Below, piece by piece: positions 35,503 to 43,660 of a stretch of DNA of 64,000 nucleotides (position 1 is the first letter of the stretch; each line of letters starts with the position of its first letter). The translations under genes were made by a program, and so were the position numbers. The DNA comes from Haliotispira sp965263485 (GTDB lineage Bacteria; Spirochaetota; Spirochaetia; SP-2023): positions 1,798,001 through 1,862,000 of the forward strand of contig CBDHHO010000004.1 in assembly GCA_965263485.1 (NCBI GenBank). The letters run 5' to 3'. Below the pieces are notes generated by a model that ran no database searches, was not told where the DNA came from, and saw only the letters and a program-made list of their open reading frames with translations.

Positions 35503-35959
35503 GGGCAGCTCTAAAAATTCCCCACCACAGAAAGATGCTGCCTCTGAAGTTGACCTTCGGTACACCTTGCATTTCCGCCCTTCGTGCCTCTTATTATATG
35601 GAGAAATTCTACGGCACTCAGGCGGCGCAGGCATATTGGGTAGTCCTTCGCAGGGGGCCTTTACCGAAGTGAGAAGCACGAAAGACACGAAATTTATTTT
35701 TTCGTGTCTTTCGTGCTTCTCGTGGTTATAAAACAAAGTGAGACTGAGGGGCTTGGCCTTTTACGGTTACTGGGTGCGGTAGAACTTCAATCTGAGCGCG
35801 GAGCGCGAAAATTAGAAATTCTAGGTATACCGAAGTACCGGGCTGAAAGAAGACAAACAGGATTCTGTGGGGGGTCGGCCAACAGATTGCCGCCGCCGCT
35901 GATATATCCCCATCCCTCTTTTTATTGCGCTGTACGGACAAAACAGCTATATTGAAGCC
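35503..35959. repeat. Non-coding repeat cluster with 21-bp inverted repeat
   Basis: No gene is seen. It opens with a mobile-repeat left end (GGGCAGCTCTAAAAATTCC, 35503), then a CCACCACAGAAAGATGCTGC block shared with 22740, then the AATTCTACGGCACTCAG repeat also at 8712. Arms 35671-35691 and 35701-35721 form a perfect 21-bp inverted repeat (GAGAAGCACGAAAGACACGAA) with a 9-base loop. The last 40 bases before the Rpn gene are repeated upstream of the second Rpn copy at 49507. Confidence 0.65.
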
Positions 35960-36979
35960 ATGGCAAGTTGCGACAGCGCGTACAAATACCTGTTTTCGAA
36001 CCCGGCAATCCTGTGCAAACTCATCCACGCCTTCGTTGAGGAGGACTTTAGCGCCAAAATCCAGCCCGACAGCCTGCGCAAACTCGACCCGTCCCACCTC
36101 TCTGCCACGCTCCAGCAGCGCGAATCGGACCTGCTTTACGAGGTGCGCCTGGACAGCCAAGACAATCAAGACAGCCAAACAGCCTATCTGTATATCCTGC
36201 TCGAATTCCAGTCCACAGCCCCCAAGCATATGGCCATCCGCCTGCTCAGCTATATATCCCTGTTTTACGAACGCCTCATCAAGGAAGGCAAAAACAGCAA
36301 AGGCAAGTTGCCCCCGGTATTTCCATTGGTGCTCTACAACGGAGACCGCCCCTGGAATGCGCCCCGCAGCGCCAGCGAACTGATCAGCAGCAACGAAATA
36401 CCCGCAAAATACCTACCCCACTTTCAATATGCTCTCATTGACGAGAAGCGCATCCCCGACCAAAAAATCCACAAACTGCACAACCTTATCAGCGCGGTAA
36501 TTTGTGCCGAGAAATACGGCAGACCAGGGGAGTGGGAAGCGCGAATCCCGCAAATCATAGAATTCCTGCGCGATGAACCCGGGCCCGAAATCACCATTTT
36601 CAGGCGCTGGATTGCCTTGCTGTTTGGCGAAGGCATGAACGAGTCAGAATACAATCAAATCACCGCAGCAGAGGAGGTACAAAGTATGTTGGCGACACTG
36701 GCAGACGACCTGAGAGCTGAAGGAAGACAAGAAGGTGAAAAACTGGGCATGCAGAAAGGTTGGGAAGAAGGCGAAAAACTGGGCATGCAGAAAGGTTGGG
36801 AAGAAGGTGAAAAACTGGGCATGCGAAAAGGTCGGGAAGAAGGTCGGGAAGAAGGTCGGGAAGAAGAACGGCGTGAAGCTGCCCGAAAAATGAAAGAATC
36901 CGGGCTGTCGATTGAACAGATTTCAAGGTTTACCGGCCTGAGCCACCGCGAAATTACCGGGCTGAAAGAGGGCGAATAG
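35960..36979 (+). CDS. Rpn-family (PD-(D/E)XK) nuclease / putative transposase, intact copy
   Basis: A 339-residue member of the Rpn recombination-promoting nuclease family. The N-terminal nuclease-like fold shows DSAYKYLFSNP, LLYEVRL and YLYILLEFQS (the acidic-x-Q motif of PD-(D/E)XK enzymes), followed by FPLVLYNGDRPW and FRRWIALLFGEGM. From about residue 255 comes a charged tail with 12-residue repeats of the EGEKLGMQKGWE type, then GREEGREE repeats, ending in a small helix-turn-helix-like segment (LSIEQISRFTGLSHREITGL). ATG 35960 starts the region shared with the copy at 49548. Rpn proteins stimulate recA-independent recombination in E. coli; this role is inferred here. Confidence 0.88.
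   Translation: MASCDSAYKYLFSNPAILCKLIHAFVEEDFSAKIQPDSLRKLDPSHLSATLQQRESDLLYEVRLDSQDNQDSQTAYLYILLEFQSTAPKHMAIRLLSYISLFYERLIKEGKNSKGKLPPVFPLVLYNGDRPWNAPRSASELISSNEIPAKYLPHFQYALIDEKRIPDQKIHKLHNLISAVICAEKYGRPGEWEARIPQIIEFLRDEPGPEITIFRRWIALLFGEGMNESEYNQITAAEEVQSMLATLADDLRAEGRQEGEKLGMQKGWEEGEKLGMQKGWEEGEKLGMRKGREEGREEGREEERREAARKMKESGLSIEQISRFTGLSHREITGLKEGE
36727..36866. repeat. 36-bp and shorter tandem repeats in the Rpn gene tail
   Basis: A unit beginning GAAAAACTGGGCATGCAG occurs three times, followed by several GAAGGTCGGGAA units. The second Rpn copy has only two of the long units, so copy number differs between paralogues. All units keep the frame. Confidence 0.8.
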
Positions 36980-37246
36980 AAAGTCTGAAAGGGGCTTCTG
37001 GAGTTGGCCTTCGCCAGCTCGCAAAGAGGAAGGTCGGGCCTTGGCTGCGCACGGCCCTCCCCATTTCTCCCATGCTGCGCCAGCTCGCATGGGAGCGGCA
37101 CTCAGGCGGCGCAGTTGTCAAGGACAGTTTCACAGAAAAAGCAAATTCTGGGAGCTTTTCTTGTGATTTTCTTGCCCTCCGTAGAGAAAGAGTATATAGT
37201 TCAAAGAGAGGAAAGAGAGGAATATATTTCGTATCTCTATTTCATC
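36980..37246. repeat. GC-rich repeat and lipoprotein 1 upstream region
   Basis: No gene is seen. 37032-37092 is a GC-rich repeat (CACGGCCCTCCCC, then CTCCCATG...CATGGGAG stem) found also at 22782 and inverted at 47659. The stretch about 37110-37246 is similar to 47990-48115, upstream of the second lipoprotein, and probably contains the shared promoter. Confidence 0.6.
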
Positions 37247-37250
37247 TTTT

Positions 37251-37465
37251 GGGGACCTCTAAAAATTCGCTTTTGTTTTCTTGCGAAGCTATTTTGGAGC
37301 AAGGAAGTGAGGCCAAAGAATACTTTGTTGTATTGTATAGGCTTCCATTCCTCAGCATGGAAGAAAATGCAGGCCGTGCGCAGTAAGAGCCTGCCGCCTC
37401 TTCTGACAAAGCTGTTCGTTTCAAAAGAGCGAGTAAGAGCGCAGAATGGAATTTTTAGAGATCCC
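37251..37465. repeat. Mobile repeat element inserted in lipoprotein 1 leader (TSD TTTT)
   Basis: Ends GGGGACCTCTAAAAATTC and GGAATTTTTAGAGATCCC, flanked by TTTT (37247-37250, 37466-37469). The paralogous leader at 48110-48125 has no element at this point (TTTCATCTTTTATTAAAACC), so locus 2 is an empty site. This shows the insertion came after the duplication. Confidence 0.88.
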
Positions 37466-37479
37466 TTTTGCCAAAATCA

Positions 37480-37524
37480 TTCCGACCTCGGTCGGAACAT
37501 CATCTTTATGCATTGTTTTGCATA
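37480..37524 (+). promoter_or_regulatory. Paired hairpins in the lipoprotein 1 leader
   Basis: TTCCGAC-CTCG-GTCGGAA (37480-37497) and TATGCA-TTGTTT-TGCATA (37507-37524) lie just before the ribosome site GGGAG at 37533. Both are preserved at locus 2 (48126-48143 with one mismatch; 48153-48170 exact arms). Conservation of arms suggests an operator or translational control structure. Confidence 0.5.
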
Positions 37525-37547
37525 ATAATACCCGGGAGTATTGCATA

Positions 37548-38984
37548 ATGGGACACAAGTTCAGTAAAATTCGCACATCGCACATCGCACATCGCACATC
37601 GCACATCGCACATCGCACATCGCAGTTAATTGAATCAAGGCCATGCCGCGGGAAAATATATTTCCCCGCGGTGTTTTTGCGTCCATTCGCCCTCCTTTCC
37701 ATCCTTTTCCTGGCACTCGCCTGTGGCCCCCCCGAAGATATTGGGCTCGGCCCGAATCTGCCGGCCGCGATATCTTTACTGAGCGCCGCGGAGCAGAAAG
37801 AACTGGCGGAACTTCTGCAGGCGGGAGGCCTGCACGAAACGGAACGGAGCCGGTTTGTGGAGCTTGCGGTCAAGCCTAATCTGAGCCCTGCGGAACGGGA
37901 ACAGAAGGAGAAGCTTGAGAAGAAGCTTCAGGAGGCGCTTAACAAAGAGCCGACCTCCGCTGATCAACAACAAACTAAGTTGACGGAACTTCTGAAAAAG
38001 CTTAGGGGTTCCAGCGGTACCAAGACAGGCACCGCTGACCCGTCGAAAAACTTGCAGAGCATCCTACAAGACGGAACCCTGCCGACCCCATCGGAGCTGG
38101 CGGCTTACGACCAAGCTACCGCGGATATTCTGTCCCCTCTTGCCGGCAATACAGCTAAAAAACTGGGGATCATATATGTTACGGAAGCCGGGAAGGGCAC
38201 CCAGGATGGCAGCAGCTGGGAGAATGCCTATGCCGCAGCCAAGCTGAAAACCGCCATTGACAGCGCGGGAACAGCAGCCAACGAGCAGAAACCCTACCTG
38301 GTAATGGTCGCAGAGGGCAGCTACGCCATCAGCGAAACCCTGAGCATGAAAAACCATGTAGCCATCATGGGCGGCTTTAGCGGCAATGGCGTCGATAAGG
38401 GCGGAACTACCACCCTGGATGGCGGGGGCAACACTCGGGTCTTTTCCAATATCAGACTGGACAACACGGCTGTGCTCTCCGGAGTGACCATATCCAATGG
38501 TCGTACGAATCTTAATGGCGGCGGCATGTTCAATAACGACTCCTCGCCCACACTCAGCCATGTTGTGTTTTCCGGAAATACGGCCAATGATGGTGGCGGC
38601 ATGTCCAATGCCGACTCCTCGCCCACGCTCAGCCATGTTACCTTCTCCGGGAACACGGCAACTGAAAAGGGAGGCGGGATGAGAAATAGCCAATCTTCTC
38701 CCACGCTCAGCCATGTTACCTTCTCCAAGAACACGGCAAAACAATTGGGAGGCGGGATGGCTAATTCCGGCTCTTCCCCCACGCTCACCAATGTTACGTT
38801 CTCCGGGAACACGGCAAAGGAATTGGGAGGCGGGATGGCTAATTCCGACTCTTCCCCCACGACCACCAATGTTGAGTACTCCGGGAACACGGCAAAGAAA
38901 AACCCTGATAGGTATGACTATTCTTCAGAGATGCCGGGGGGCCCGGACCTGGGGGCCTTCGAGTCTGGCGGCACAGCACCGTAG
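37548..38984 (+). CDS. Phase-variable beta-helix lipoprotein 1 (in-frame state)
   Basis: A 478-residue surface-type lipoprotein. After ATG 37548, seven copies of CACATCG encode a repeated SHIAHRT-like stretch. The frame then continues into a signal sequence (FLRPFALLSILFLALAC, lipid-bearing Cys59). A helical charged part (about 75-200) is followed by a right-handed beta-helix with five or six 24-25-residue repeats of the GGGMxNxxSSPTLSHVTFSGNTA type, as in polymorphic outer-membrane proteins. With 7 copies the start codon and signal peptide are in frame. An in-frame GTG at 37671 could start an ordinary 18-residue signal peptide independent of the repeats. A terminator follows. Function unknown; adhesin or surface antigen is plausible. 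Confidence 0.85.
   Translation: MGHKFSKIRTSHIAHRTSHIAHRTSQLIESRPCRGKIYFPAVFLRPFALLSILFLALACGPPEDIGLGPNLPAAISLLSAAEQKELAELLQAGGLHETERSRFVELAVKPNLSPAEREQKEKLEKKLQEALNKEPTSADQQQTKLTELLKKLRGSSGTKTGTADPSKNLQSILQDGTLPTPSELAAYDQATADILSPLAGNTAKKLGIIYVTEAGKGTQDGSSWENAYAAAKLKTAIDSAGTAANEQKPYLVMVAEGSYAISETLSMKNHVAIMGGFSGNGVDKGGTTTLDGGGNTRVFSNIRLDNTAVLSGVTISNGRTNLNGGGMFNNDSSPTLSHVVFSGNTANDGGGMSNADSSPTLSHVTFSGNTATEKGGGMRNSQSSPTLSHVTFSKNTAKQLGGGMANSGSSPTLTNVTFSGNTAKELGGGMANSDSSPTTTNVEYSGNTAKKNPDRYDYSSEMPGGPDLGAFESGGTAP
37574..37622 (+). repeat. Heptanucleotide tandem repeat, 7 copies of CACATCG
   Basis: Seven uninterrupted units directly after the eighth codon of lipoprotein 1. Seven is not a multiple of three, so gain or loss of one unit shifts the frame between the ATG and the signal peptide. 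The start-to-repeat distance (26 bases) plus 49 gives 25 whole codons, the in-frame state. Confidence 0.95.
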
Positions 38985-39013
38985 AGCCGCCAAAGAGTAG
39001 CTTCGCCAAACAA

Positions 39014-39046
39014 AAGAGGCCCCGCTAGGCGGGGCCTCTTTTGTTA
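39014..39046 (+). terminator. Rho-independent terminator after lipoprotein 1
   Basis: Perfect hairpin AAGAGGCCCCGC-TAG-GCGGGGCCTCTT followed by TTGTT, 30 bases after the stop codon. Confidence 0.92.
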
Positions 39047-39149
39047 TCTGCTTGTCAGTGAAAAGGCAGCAGAATCATTGGTCCGTCCGACTCCACAGAA
39101 ATTTTTCGAAAATGAAAATTTTTAGGGTGGCCCTTTTACAAAGTCTCAT

Positions 39150-39313
39150 GGGGACCTCTAAAAATTCGCTTTCGATGCTGAATCAGCGAGATTTTGTCGA
39201 TAGCGAGGAAGTGAAGCCGAGGCATACTTTGCTGTATGGTAAGGCTTTGCTGACGAAGCTATTCGGCAACAAGATCGCGATTCAGCGCGAAATTGGAATT
39301 TTTAGAGGTCCCC
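39150..39313. repeat. Mobile palindromic repeat element in the lysA 3' end (TSD TCAT)
   Basis: A 164-bp copy in the orientation opposite to most others: GGGGACCTCTAAAAATTC to GAATTTTTAGAGGTCCCC. TCAT flanks it at 39146-39149 and 39314-39317. Removing the element and one TCAT restores a lysA reading frame ending ...DYETL-stop, so it inserted three codons before the original stop codon. Confidence 0.9.
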
Positions 39314-40008
39314 TCATAATCCAAAGTTCTCAGCAGCCGGGCAAAACCGGCTTTACCAGTCTCCCGCCTGCGGCTGACGAGCAGCGAGCCATCACCTTGC
39401 AGCACGGCTTCGCCAGGTGCGGAGCGCAGGTTGTACAGCGAGTGCATCGAAGCCCCGTAGGCTCCGGCAGTCAACAGGGCAATAATATCGCCGCTGCGCG
39501 GCTCACTGAGCTCCACTTCTTCGACCATAATATCCGAAGACTCGCAAATATTACCAACAATTTTGACACTCTGGCGACCTCGGCCTTCGGCCTCGCCACT
39601 GAGATTGACAGCGTGATGATAGGCACCGTAAAAGGCCGGACGAATCAAATGGTTGAAACCCGTATCTGTGCCGACAAAGACACAGGAATCGCCAAGGTTG
39701 ATGGTGGTAATGCGGCAAAGCAGCACGGTCGATTCGGCTACCAGGAACTTGCCGGGCTCCAGGCGCAGCTCCGGAGGCCCGGAATTATGGGACTGAAACT
39801 CGGCCAATGGTTCAGCGATGGCCCGGGAAAATCTGCTCAAGTCCAGCCCTTTCTGGCCGCTACGGTAACGCACACCAAAGCCGCCGCCACAATCAATAAA
39901 GCGCAGCGGCACAAAATCGCGAGCCACCTGCAAGATTGAGCAAACCGCCCTCTCAAACTCCTCAGTCTGGTAGAAGCCCGAACCAATATGGCAGTGGATA
40001 CAAATCTT
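39259..40008 (-). pseudogene. lysA: Truncated diaminopimelate decarboxylase (lysA-like), repeat-extended
   Basis: C-terminal two-thirds of a fold-III PLP decarboxylase. Recognisable parts: IHCHIGSGFYQTEEFERAV, PLRFIDCGGGFG, ELRLEPGKFLVAES, FVGTDTGFNHLIRPAFYGAYH, VGNICESSDI and GAYGASMHSLYN. A stop codon (39 bases beyond this, in frame at 40009-40011) closes the frame, and the N-terminal portion with the PLP-binding lysine is absent. At the other end a mobile element replaced the last two codons and adds a 17-residue tail. Lacking the cofactor lysine it cannot be a working decarboxylase. Substrate specificity among DapDC, ornithine or carboxynorspermidine enzymes is not certain. Confidence 0.8.
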
Positions 40009-40179
40009 TCAAATCTCGTTTCCCCTAAAAAAACGTCCGGCCGATAAATTTTTTTGAAAATATATTGTTTCTATAAAACAAATTATATAAAAATAGCTCA
40101 TCAAACTACAAATTTTTCCAAATTTTAGTTGACCAGTCGGTAATTTTATTGTAATTTCAGCTACAACAGAGAAGGCGAG
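40009..40179 (+). promoter_or_regulatory. AT-rich promoter region with candidate TetR operator
   Basis: No coding sequence. TTGACCAGTCGGTAA at 40129-40143 is an imperfect palindrome about 37 bases before the TetR gene start, a position typical of autoregulated TetR-family operators. The rest is AT-rich. Confidence 0.45.
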
Positions 40180-40830
40180 ATGGCACTCAAGAAAAAAGGG
40201 CAAATCACCAAAGAGCGTTTGATTGAAATTGGTCAAAAACAAATGCTCCAAGCCTCGTATGACAGCGTGGGCATTCAGAGCATCACGCAGGAAGCGCAAC
40301 TACCCAAGGCCAGCTTCTACTATTACTTCAAATCAAAAGAAGAATATGGCAAGGAACTATTTCGGGATTACATGCAAGGATACTACGAGACCCACGAAAA
40401 ATACCTCGACCGCAAAAGACATCCCGAAACTACGGCCATGCAACGGATAGAAGCGATGTATCAAAAATTTTACGACAGCCATCGCAAAAATAAATGGAAA
40501 GTACCCTGCCTGTTCGTAAAAATTGCCGTTGAAGTCAATTCCAAAAGCGAAGCGATTCGCCTCGTCATCAAGGAAGGGCTAAAACGTATTCTGGCGCTGC
40601 ACAGCCTGGCGATCCGGGAAGGCCTGGAAGACGGCTCACTGCAAATTCCACGAGCTTTTGACTCAGAGACCTTTGCCGAACTGATCTTTAATCAATGGAA
40701 GGGTGCAGTCTTGCTCTCGGACGCGCAACGCAGCAGCCAGGCCCTGGACCACTTTTTTGTGTTCTTGCGCACTATGTGTCATTGCCACTGTCCGGAAGAA
40801 TCGGCAGCCGGACTGTTCCCGATCAACTGA
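40180..40830 (+). CDS. TetR-family regulator, NemR-like
   Basis: A 216-residue TetR repressor. The DNA-binding domain (about 10-57) reads ERLIEIGQKQMLQASYDSV then GIQSITQEAQLPKASFYYYFKSKEEY. The ligand domain has KVPCLFVKIAVEVN with a single cysteine at residue 110, placed like the redox-sensing Cys106 of E. coli NemR, which responds to quinones and aldehydes. Downstream genes (two nitroreductases, an Old Yellow Enzyme, a glutaredoxin) are what a NemR-like regulator would control. Control is inferred from order and homology. Confidence 0.82.
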   Translation: MALKKKGQITKERLIEIGQKQMLQASYDSVGIQSITQEAQLPKASFYYYFKSKEEYGKELFRDYMQGYYETHEKYLDRKRHPETTAMQRIEAMYQKFYDSHRKNKWKVPCLFVKIAVEVNSKSEAIRLVIKEGLKRILALHSLAIREGLEDGSLQIPRAFDSETFAELIFNQWKGAVLLSDAQRSSQALDHFFVFLRTMCHCHCPEESAAGLFPIN

Positions 40831-40877
40831 TGGGAACCTCTAAAAATTTGCTATTCCTATAAAGTAAGGAGACACTG

Positions 40878-41531
40878 ATGAAAGAACAATTTTTACAAGC
40901 CATGCAATTCCGCCACGCATGCAAGGTCTTTGACCCTGATCGCAAAATCAGCGAGGAAGACTTCCGGTTCATCCTGGAAGTGGGGCGCCTGTCCCCCAGT
41001 TCCTTTGGCTTTGAGCCTTGGCATTTTGTGGTGGTTCAGGACCCGGCCCTGCGCGAAAAACTCAAGGAAGACGCCTGGGGCGTTACCGACAAGCTGACGA
41101 CTGCCAGCCATTTCGTGGTGGTACTGTCTCTGCGTAAAAGCTTTACAGAAGCAGACTCCCCATACATCCAGTATATAATGAAGGATGTGCAGAAGTTGCC
41201 AGCCGAAGTGGTGGAAAAAAAAGGTGGCCTCTATAACAAGTTTTGCCTGAGCGACTTTGACCTGAACAGTGAGCGCGCCGCTTTGGACTGGGCCGGCAAA
41301 CAGAGCTATCTCCCTTTGGGCAATATGATGACCGCCGCAGCCTGTATCGGTATCGACAGCTGTCCGATGGAGGGCTTTGTCATGGAGACCAGCGAGCGTG
41401 TGCTGGCCGAAGAACTGGGCCTCGATATGCAGAAATATTCGCTTTCCTGCATGCTGGCATTTGGTTACCGGGTCAAGGAACAGCCCGCCAAAACCCGCCG
41501 CAGTCTGGATGAGGTTGTCAGCTGGAAATAA
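40878..41531 (+). CDS. Nitroreductase-family flavoprotein (NfsB/YdgI-like)
   Basis: A 217-residue FMN-dependent NAD(P)H oxidoreductase. Family signs: FRHACKVFDPDRKISEEDF, the FMN loop VGRLSPSSFGFEPWHFVV, WAGKQSYLPLGNMMTAAA, and SCPMEGFV near the C-terminus. Such enzymes reduce nitroaromatics, quinones or dihydropteridine. AGTAAGGAG precedes ATG 40878. A solitary repeat left end (GGGAACCTCTAAAAATTTG) lies between the regulator and this gene at 40832. Confidence 0.9.
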   Translation: MKEQFLQAMQFRHACKVFDPDRKISEEDFRFILEVGRLSPSSFGFEPWHFVVVQDPALREKLKEDAWGVTDKLTTASHFVVVLSLRKSFTEADSPYIQYIMKDVQKLPAEVVEKKGGLYNKFCLSDFDLNSERAALDWAGKQSYLPLGNMMTAAACIGIDSCPMEGFVMETSERVLAEELGLDMQKYSLSCMLAFGYRVKEQPAKTRRSLDEVVSWK

Positions 41532-41811
41532 ACATTTCCAAGCAGTTCCAAGCAGTCAAAGGCCAGTTTCGACTCAAATGGATTTTCGAGAGTGTTCACA
41601 AAGCAATAGAAATGAAGCATAACAAACCTGCAAGACATGGTTTCAATAGGCCCGATCTGTTTGTTTAGAGAACACTCTCAGATTTTCTTTAGAGGTCCCC
41701 TTAGAGCTTTGCTGCAAATTCTGAAGGGGCGGAAACTCCTGTTCGTCGAAAAGAGCGGCAAGAACACAAAATTGGAAAGAGCTTTTCGCAAGCAGAAAAC
41801 CAAGAGGGATT
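41532..41811. other. Gap with solitary mobile-repeat right end
   Basis: No gene is seen. TTTAGAGGTCCCC at 41688-41700 is a right end without partner. A RBS (AGAGGGA) precedes the next gene. Repeats AAGCAGTTCC occur twice near 41540. Confidence 0.4.
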
Positions 41812-42924
41812 ATGAGCAAATTACTATCTCCAACCCAACTGGGGCCCCATTCCCTGAAGAACCGAATGGTCATGGCCCCGATGACGCGCTCACGGGCAAG
41901 CCAGCCCGGAGAGCTGCCTAATGATCTGATGGCCAAGTACTACAGCCAGCGTGCCAGTGCCGGACTGATTATTAGCGAAGCCACCCAGGTTTCGCTGCAA
42001 GGCCAGGGCTACGCCCGCACGCCCGGGGTTTACAACTCCGAACAGGTTGCCGGCTGGAAAAAAGTGACCAGCGCGGTGCATGCGGCCGGTGCTAAGATGT
42101 TCCTGCAACTCTGGCACGTGGGCCGGGTATCGACCTCCCGGGTCAACGGCATACAGCCCGTGGCCCCTTCGGCGATCATCGCCGCAGATACTCAGGTCTA
42201 TATCTTTGACGACTCTCCCGGAAAGGAACGGCCCGGTGACGCCACCTTTGTCGATCTGGATCTCCCGCGTGAAATGGGTCAGGAAGATATCCGCACAACG
42301 ATTGCGGAATTCCGCCAGGGAGCCCGCAATGCCGCTGAAGCGGGCTTTGATGGTGTCGAAATCCACGGTGCCAATGGCTACCTGATCGACCAGTTCCTGC
42401 GCGGCAACAGCAACCAACGTACAGATGACTACGGTGGCAGTCCCGCCAAACGCACCCGCTTTTTGCGCGAAGTGGCCGAAGCCGTAGTGGCCGAAGTGGG
42501 CGCGAACAAAGTCGGTGTCCGGCTCTCGCCCCATATTACCTTCAAAGACATGGGTGACCCTGAAATTTTTGATACTTTCTGGCTGGCGGTGGAGCAGCTC
42601 AAACAATTGGGCATCGCCTATATTCACATGAGCGAAGCCGACTGGGACGATGCGCCCGATATTCCGCTGGATTTCCGCCGCAAACTGCGCGAGAGTTTTC
42701 CGGGCAGTATTATCGTTGCTGGCAACAAAACCCCTGAAATTGCCAAGTTGTTGTTGGATGAACAGCTGGTCGATCTGGTGGCATTTGGCCGCAGTTTCCT
42801 GACCAGCCCGGATCTGCCCAAACGCTTTGAGGTCGGTGCCAGCCCAGCCCCGATTTCCGACACCCACCGGCTTTTCGGAGGCGGGGGAGCCGAAGGCTAC
42901 ACCGACTATCCCTGTCTTTCCTGA
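41812..42924 (+). CDS. nemA: Old Yellow Enzyme family ene-reductase (NemA-like)
   Basis: FMN-containing TIM-barrel reductase of 370 residues acting on electrophilic alkenes, maleimides and nitro compounds. Seen: NRMVMAPMTRSRA, FLQLWHVGRVS, VEIHGANGYLIDQFLR then GNSNQRTDDYGGS, GVRLSPH, and the FMN-phosphate segment VDLVAFGRSFLTSPDL. The His-Gly-Ala-Asn active-site motif is intact. Position after a NemR-like regulator supports the NemA assignment. Confidence 0.92.
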   Translation: MSKLLSPTQLGPHSLKNRMVMAPMTRSRASQPGELPNDLMAKYYSQRASAGLIISEATQVSLQGQGYARTPGVYNSEQVAGWKKVTSAVHAAGAKMFLQLWHVGRVSTSRVNGIQPVAPSAIIAADTQVYIFDDSPGKERPGDATFVDLDLPREMGQEDIRTTIAEFRQGARNAAEAGFDGVEIHGANGYLIDQFLRGNSNQRTDDYGGSPAKRTRFLREVAEAVVAEVGANKVGVRLSPHITFKDMGDPEIFDTFWLAVEQLKQLGIAYIHMSEADWDDAPDIPLDFRRKLRESFPGSIIVAGNKTPEIAKLLLDEQLVDLVAFGRSFLTSPDLPKRFEVGASPAPISDTHRLFGGGGAEGYTDYPCLS

Positions 42925-42993
42925 GAGACGGTTCAGGAGCTTCAAAGGGATCCCCTAAAAATTCCCCTGCGATAAATGACTAGGAGGTCTATT

Positions 42994-43605
42994 ATGATTG
43001 AAAGTCCATACCCGATTGATTTTAACGAACGTCGCGGTTCACATCCCGTTCTCGCCGATGAAAGTTTTGTGCAGCGCTGGTCGCCACGCTCATTCAACGG
43101 TAGTGCCCTGCCTCAGGAGGTGCTGAACAAAATTTTTGATGCTGCGCGCTATTCGCCTTCGGCATTCAACAGTCAGCCTTGGCGTATCTTCAGCAGCCGG
43201 GCCGACCGCTCGGATCTCAAGCGCTTCCTGCAGCTGCTGGTCGAACGCAATCAGAGCTGGGCCCACCGCGCCTCAGTTCTGGGTTTTATCATTGCTCAGA
43301 AAGTCTTTGATAACGGCAAGGGAAACGACTGGGCTCTGTTCGACAGTGGCTTTGCTTGGGCGGCTCTGACCTTTCAGGCTAATCAGCTGGGGCTTTGTAC
43401 CCATGCCATGGCGGGTATCCAGGCTGATAAAGTCTACGAAGAATTCGGCATCAACCGCGACAAATACCACGTGATTGCCGGGCTGGCCATCGGCAAATTG
43501 ACCACGCCGGAGCAGTTACCCGAGGCTTTTCTGGCCAAGGAAAAGCCTTCGGCACGCAAACCCTTAAACGAAATTTACTTCCCCGGCGGCAGTGAACTGC
43601 AGTAA
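42994..43605 (+). CDS. Second nitroreductase-family protein
   Basis: A 203-residue flavin oxidoreductase of the same superfamily but a different branch from the one at 40878. Seen: QRWSPRSFNGSALPQEVL, the FMN loop ARYSPSAFNSQPWRIF, WAALTFQANQLGLCTHAMAG and HVIAGLAIGK near the end. AGGAGG at 42981-42986 fixes ATG 42994; the earlier ATG at 42976 would include that site. A degraded repeat end (GGGATCCCCTAAAAATTCC) precedes it. Confidence 0.9.
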   Translation: MIESPYPIDFNERRGSHPVLADESFVQRWSPRSFNGSALPQEVLNKIFDAARYSPSAFNSQPWRIFSSRADRSDLKRFLQLLVERNQSWAHRASVLGFIIAQKVFDNGKGNDWALFDSGFAWAALTFQANQLGLCTHAMAGIQADKVYEEFGINRDKYHVIAGLAIGKLTTPEQLPEAFLAKEKPSARKPLNEIYFPGGSELQ

Positions 43606-43660
43606 GCTGCCAAAAGGAATATGGAATAGAGTCCTGAGAAATCGGGTCAAGGAGAAAGCC

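Noticed and set aside
37574..37622. The heptamer tract considered as a CRISPR-like array
   Set aside because: Units are 7 bp, adjacent, with no spacers; it is a simple sequence repeat within a coding region. No CRISPR array or cas gene was seen in the window.
38064..38890. Long minus-strand frames opposite the beta-helix lipoprotein
   Set aside because: They mirror the repeated GGGM-NTA segments of the plus-strand gene and have no independent support.
39184..39300. Repeat-derived tail of the lysA frame considered a functional domain
   Set aside because: It is the translated mobile element, and the gene also lacks its N-terminal cofactor region, so selection on the tail is unlikely.
41890..42945. 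351-codon minus-strand frame opposite the Old Yellow Enzyme gene
   Set aside because: The plus-strand frame has every family motif. The long antisense frame follows from the third-position composition.
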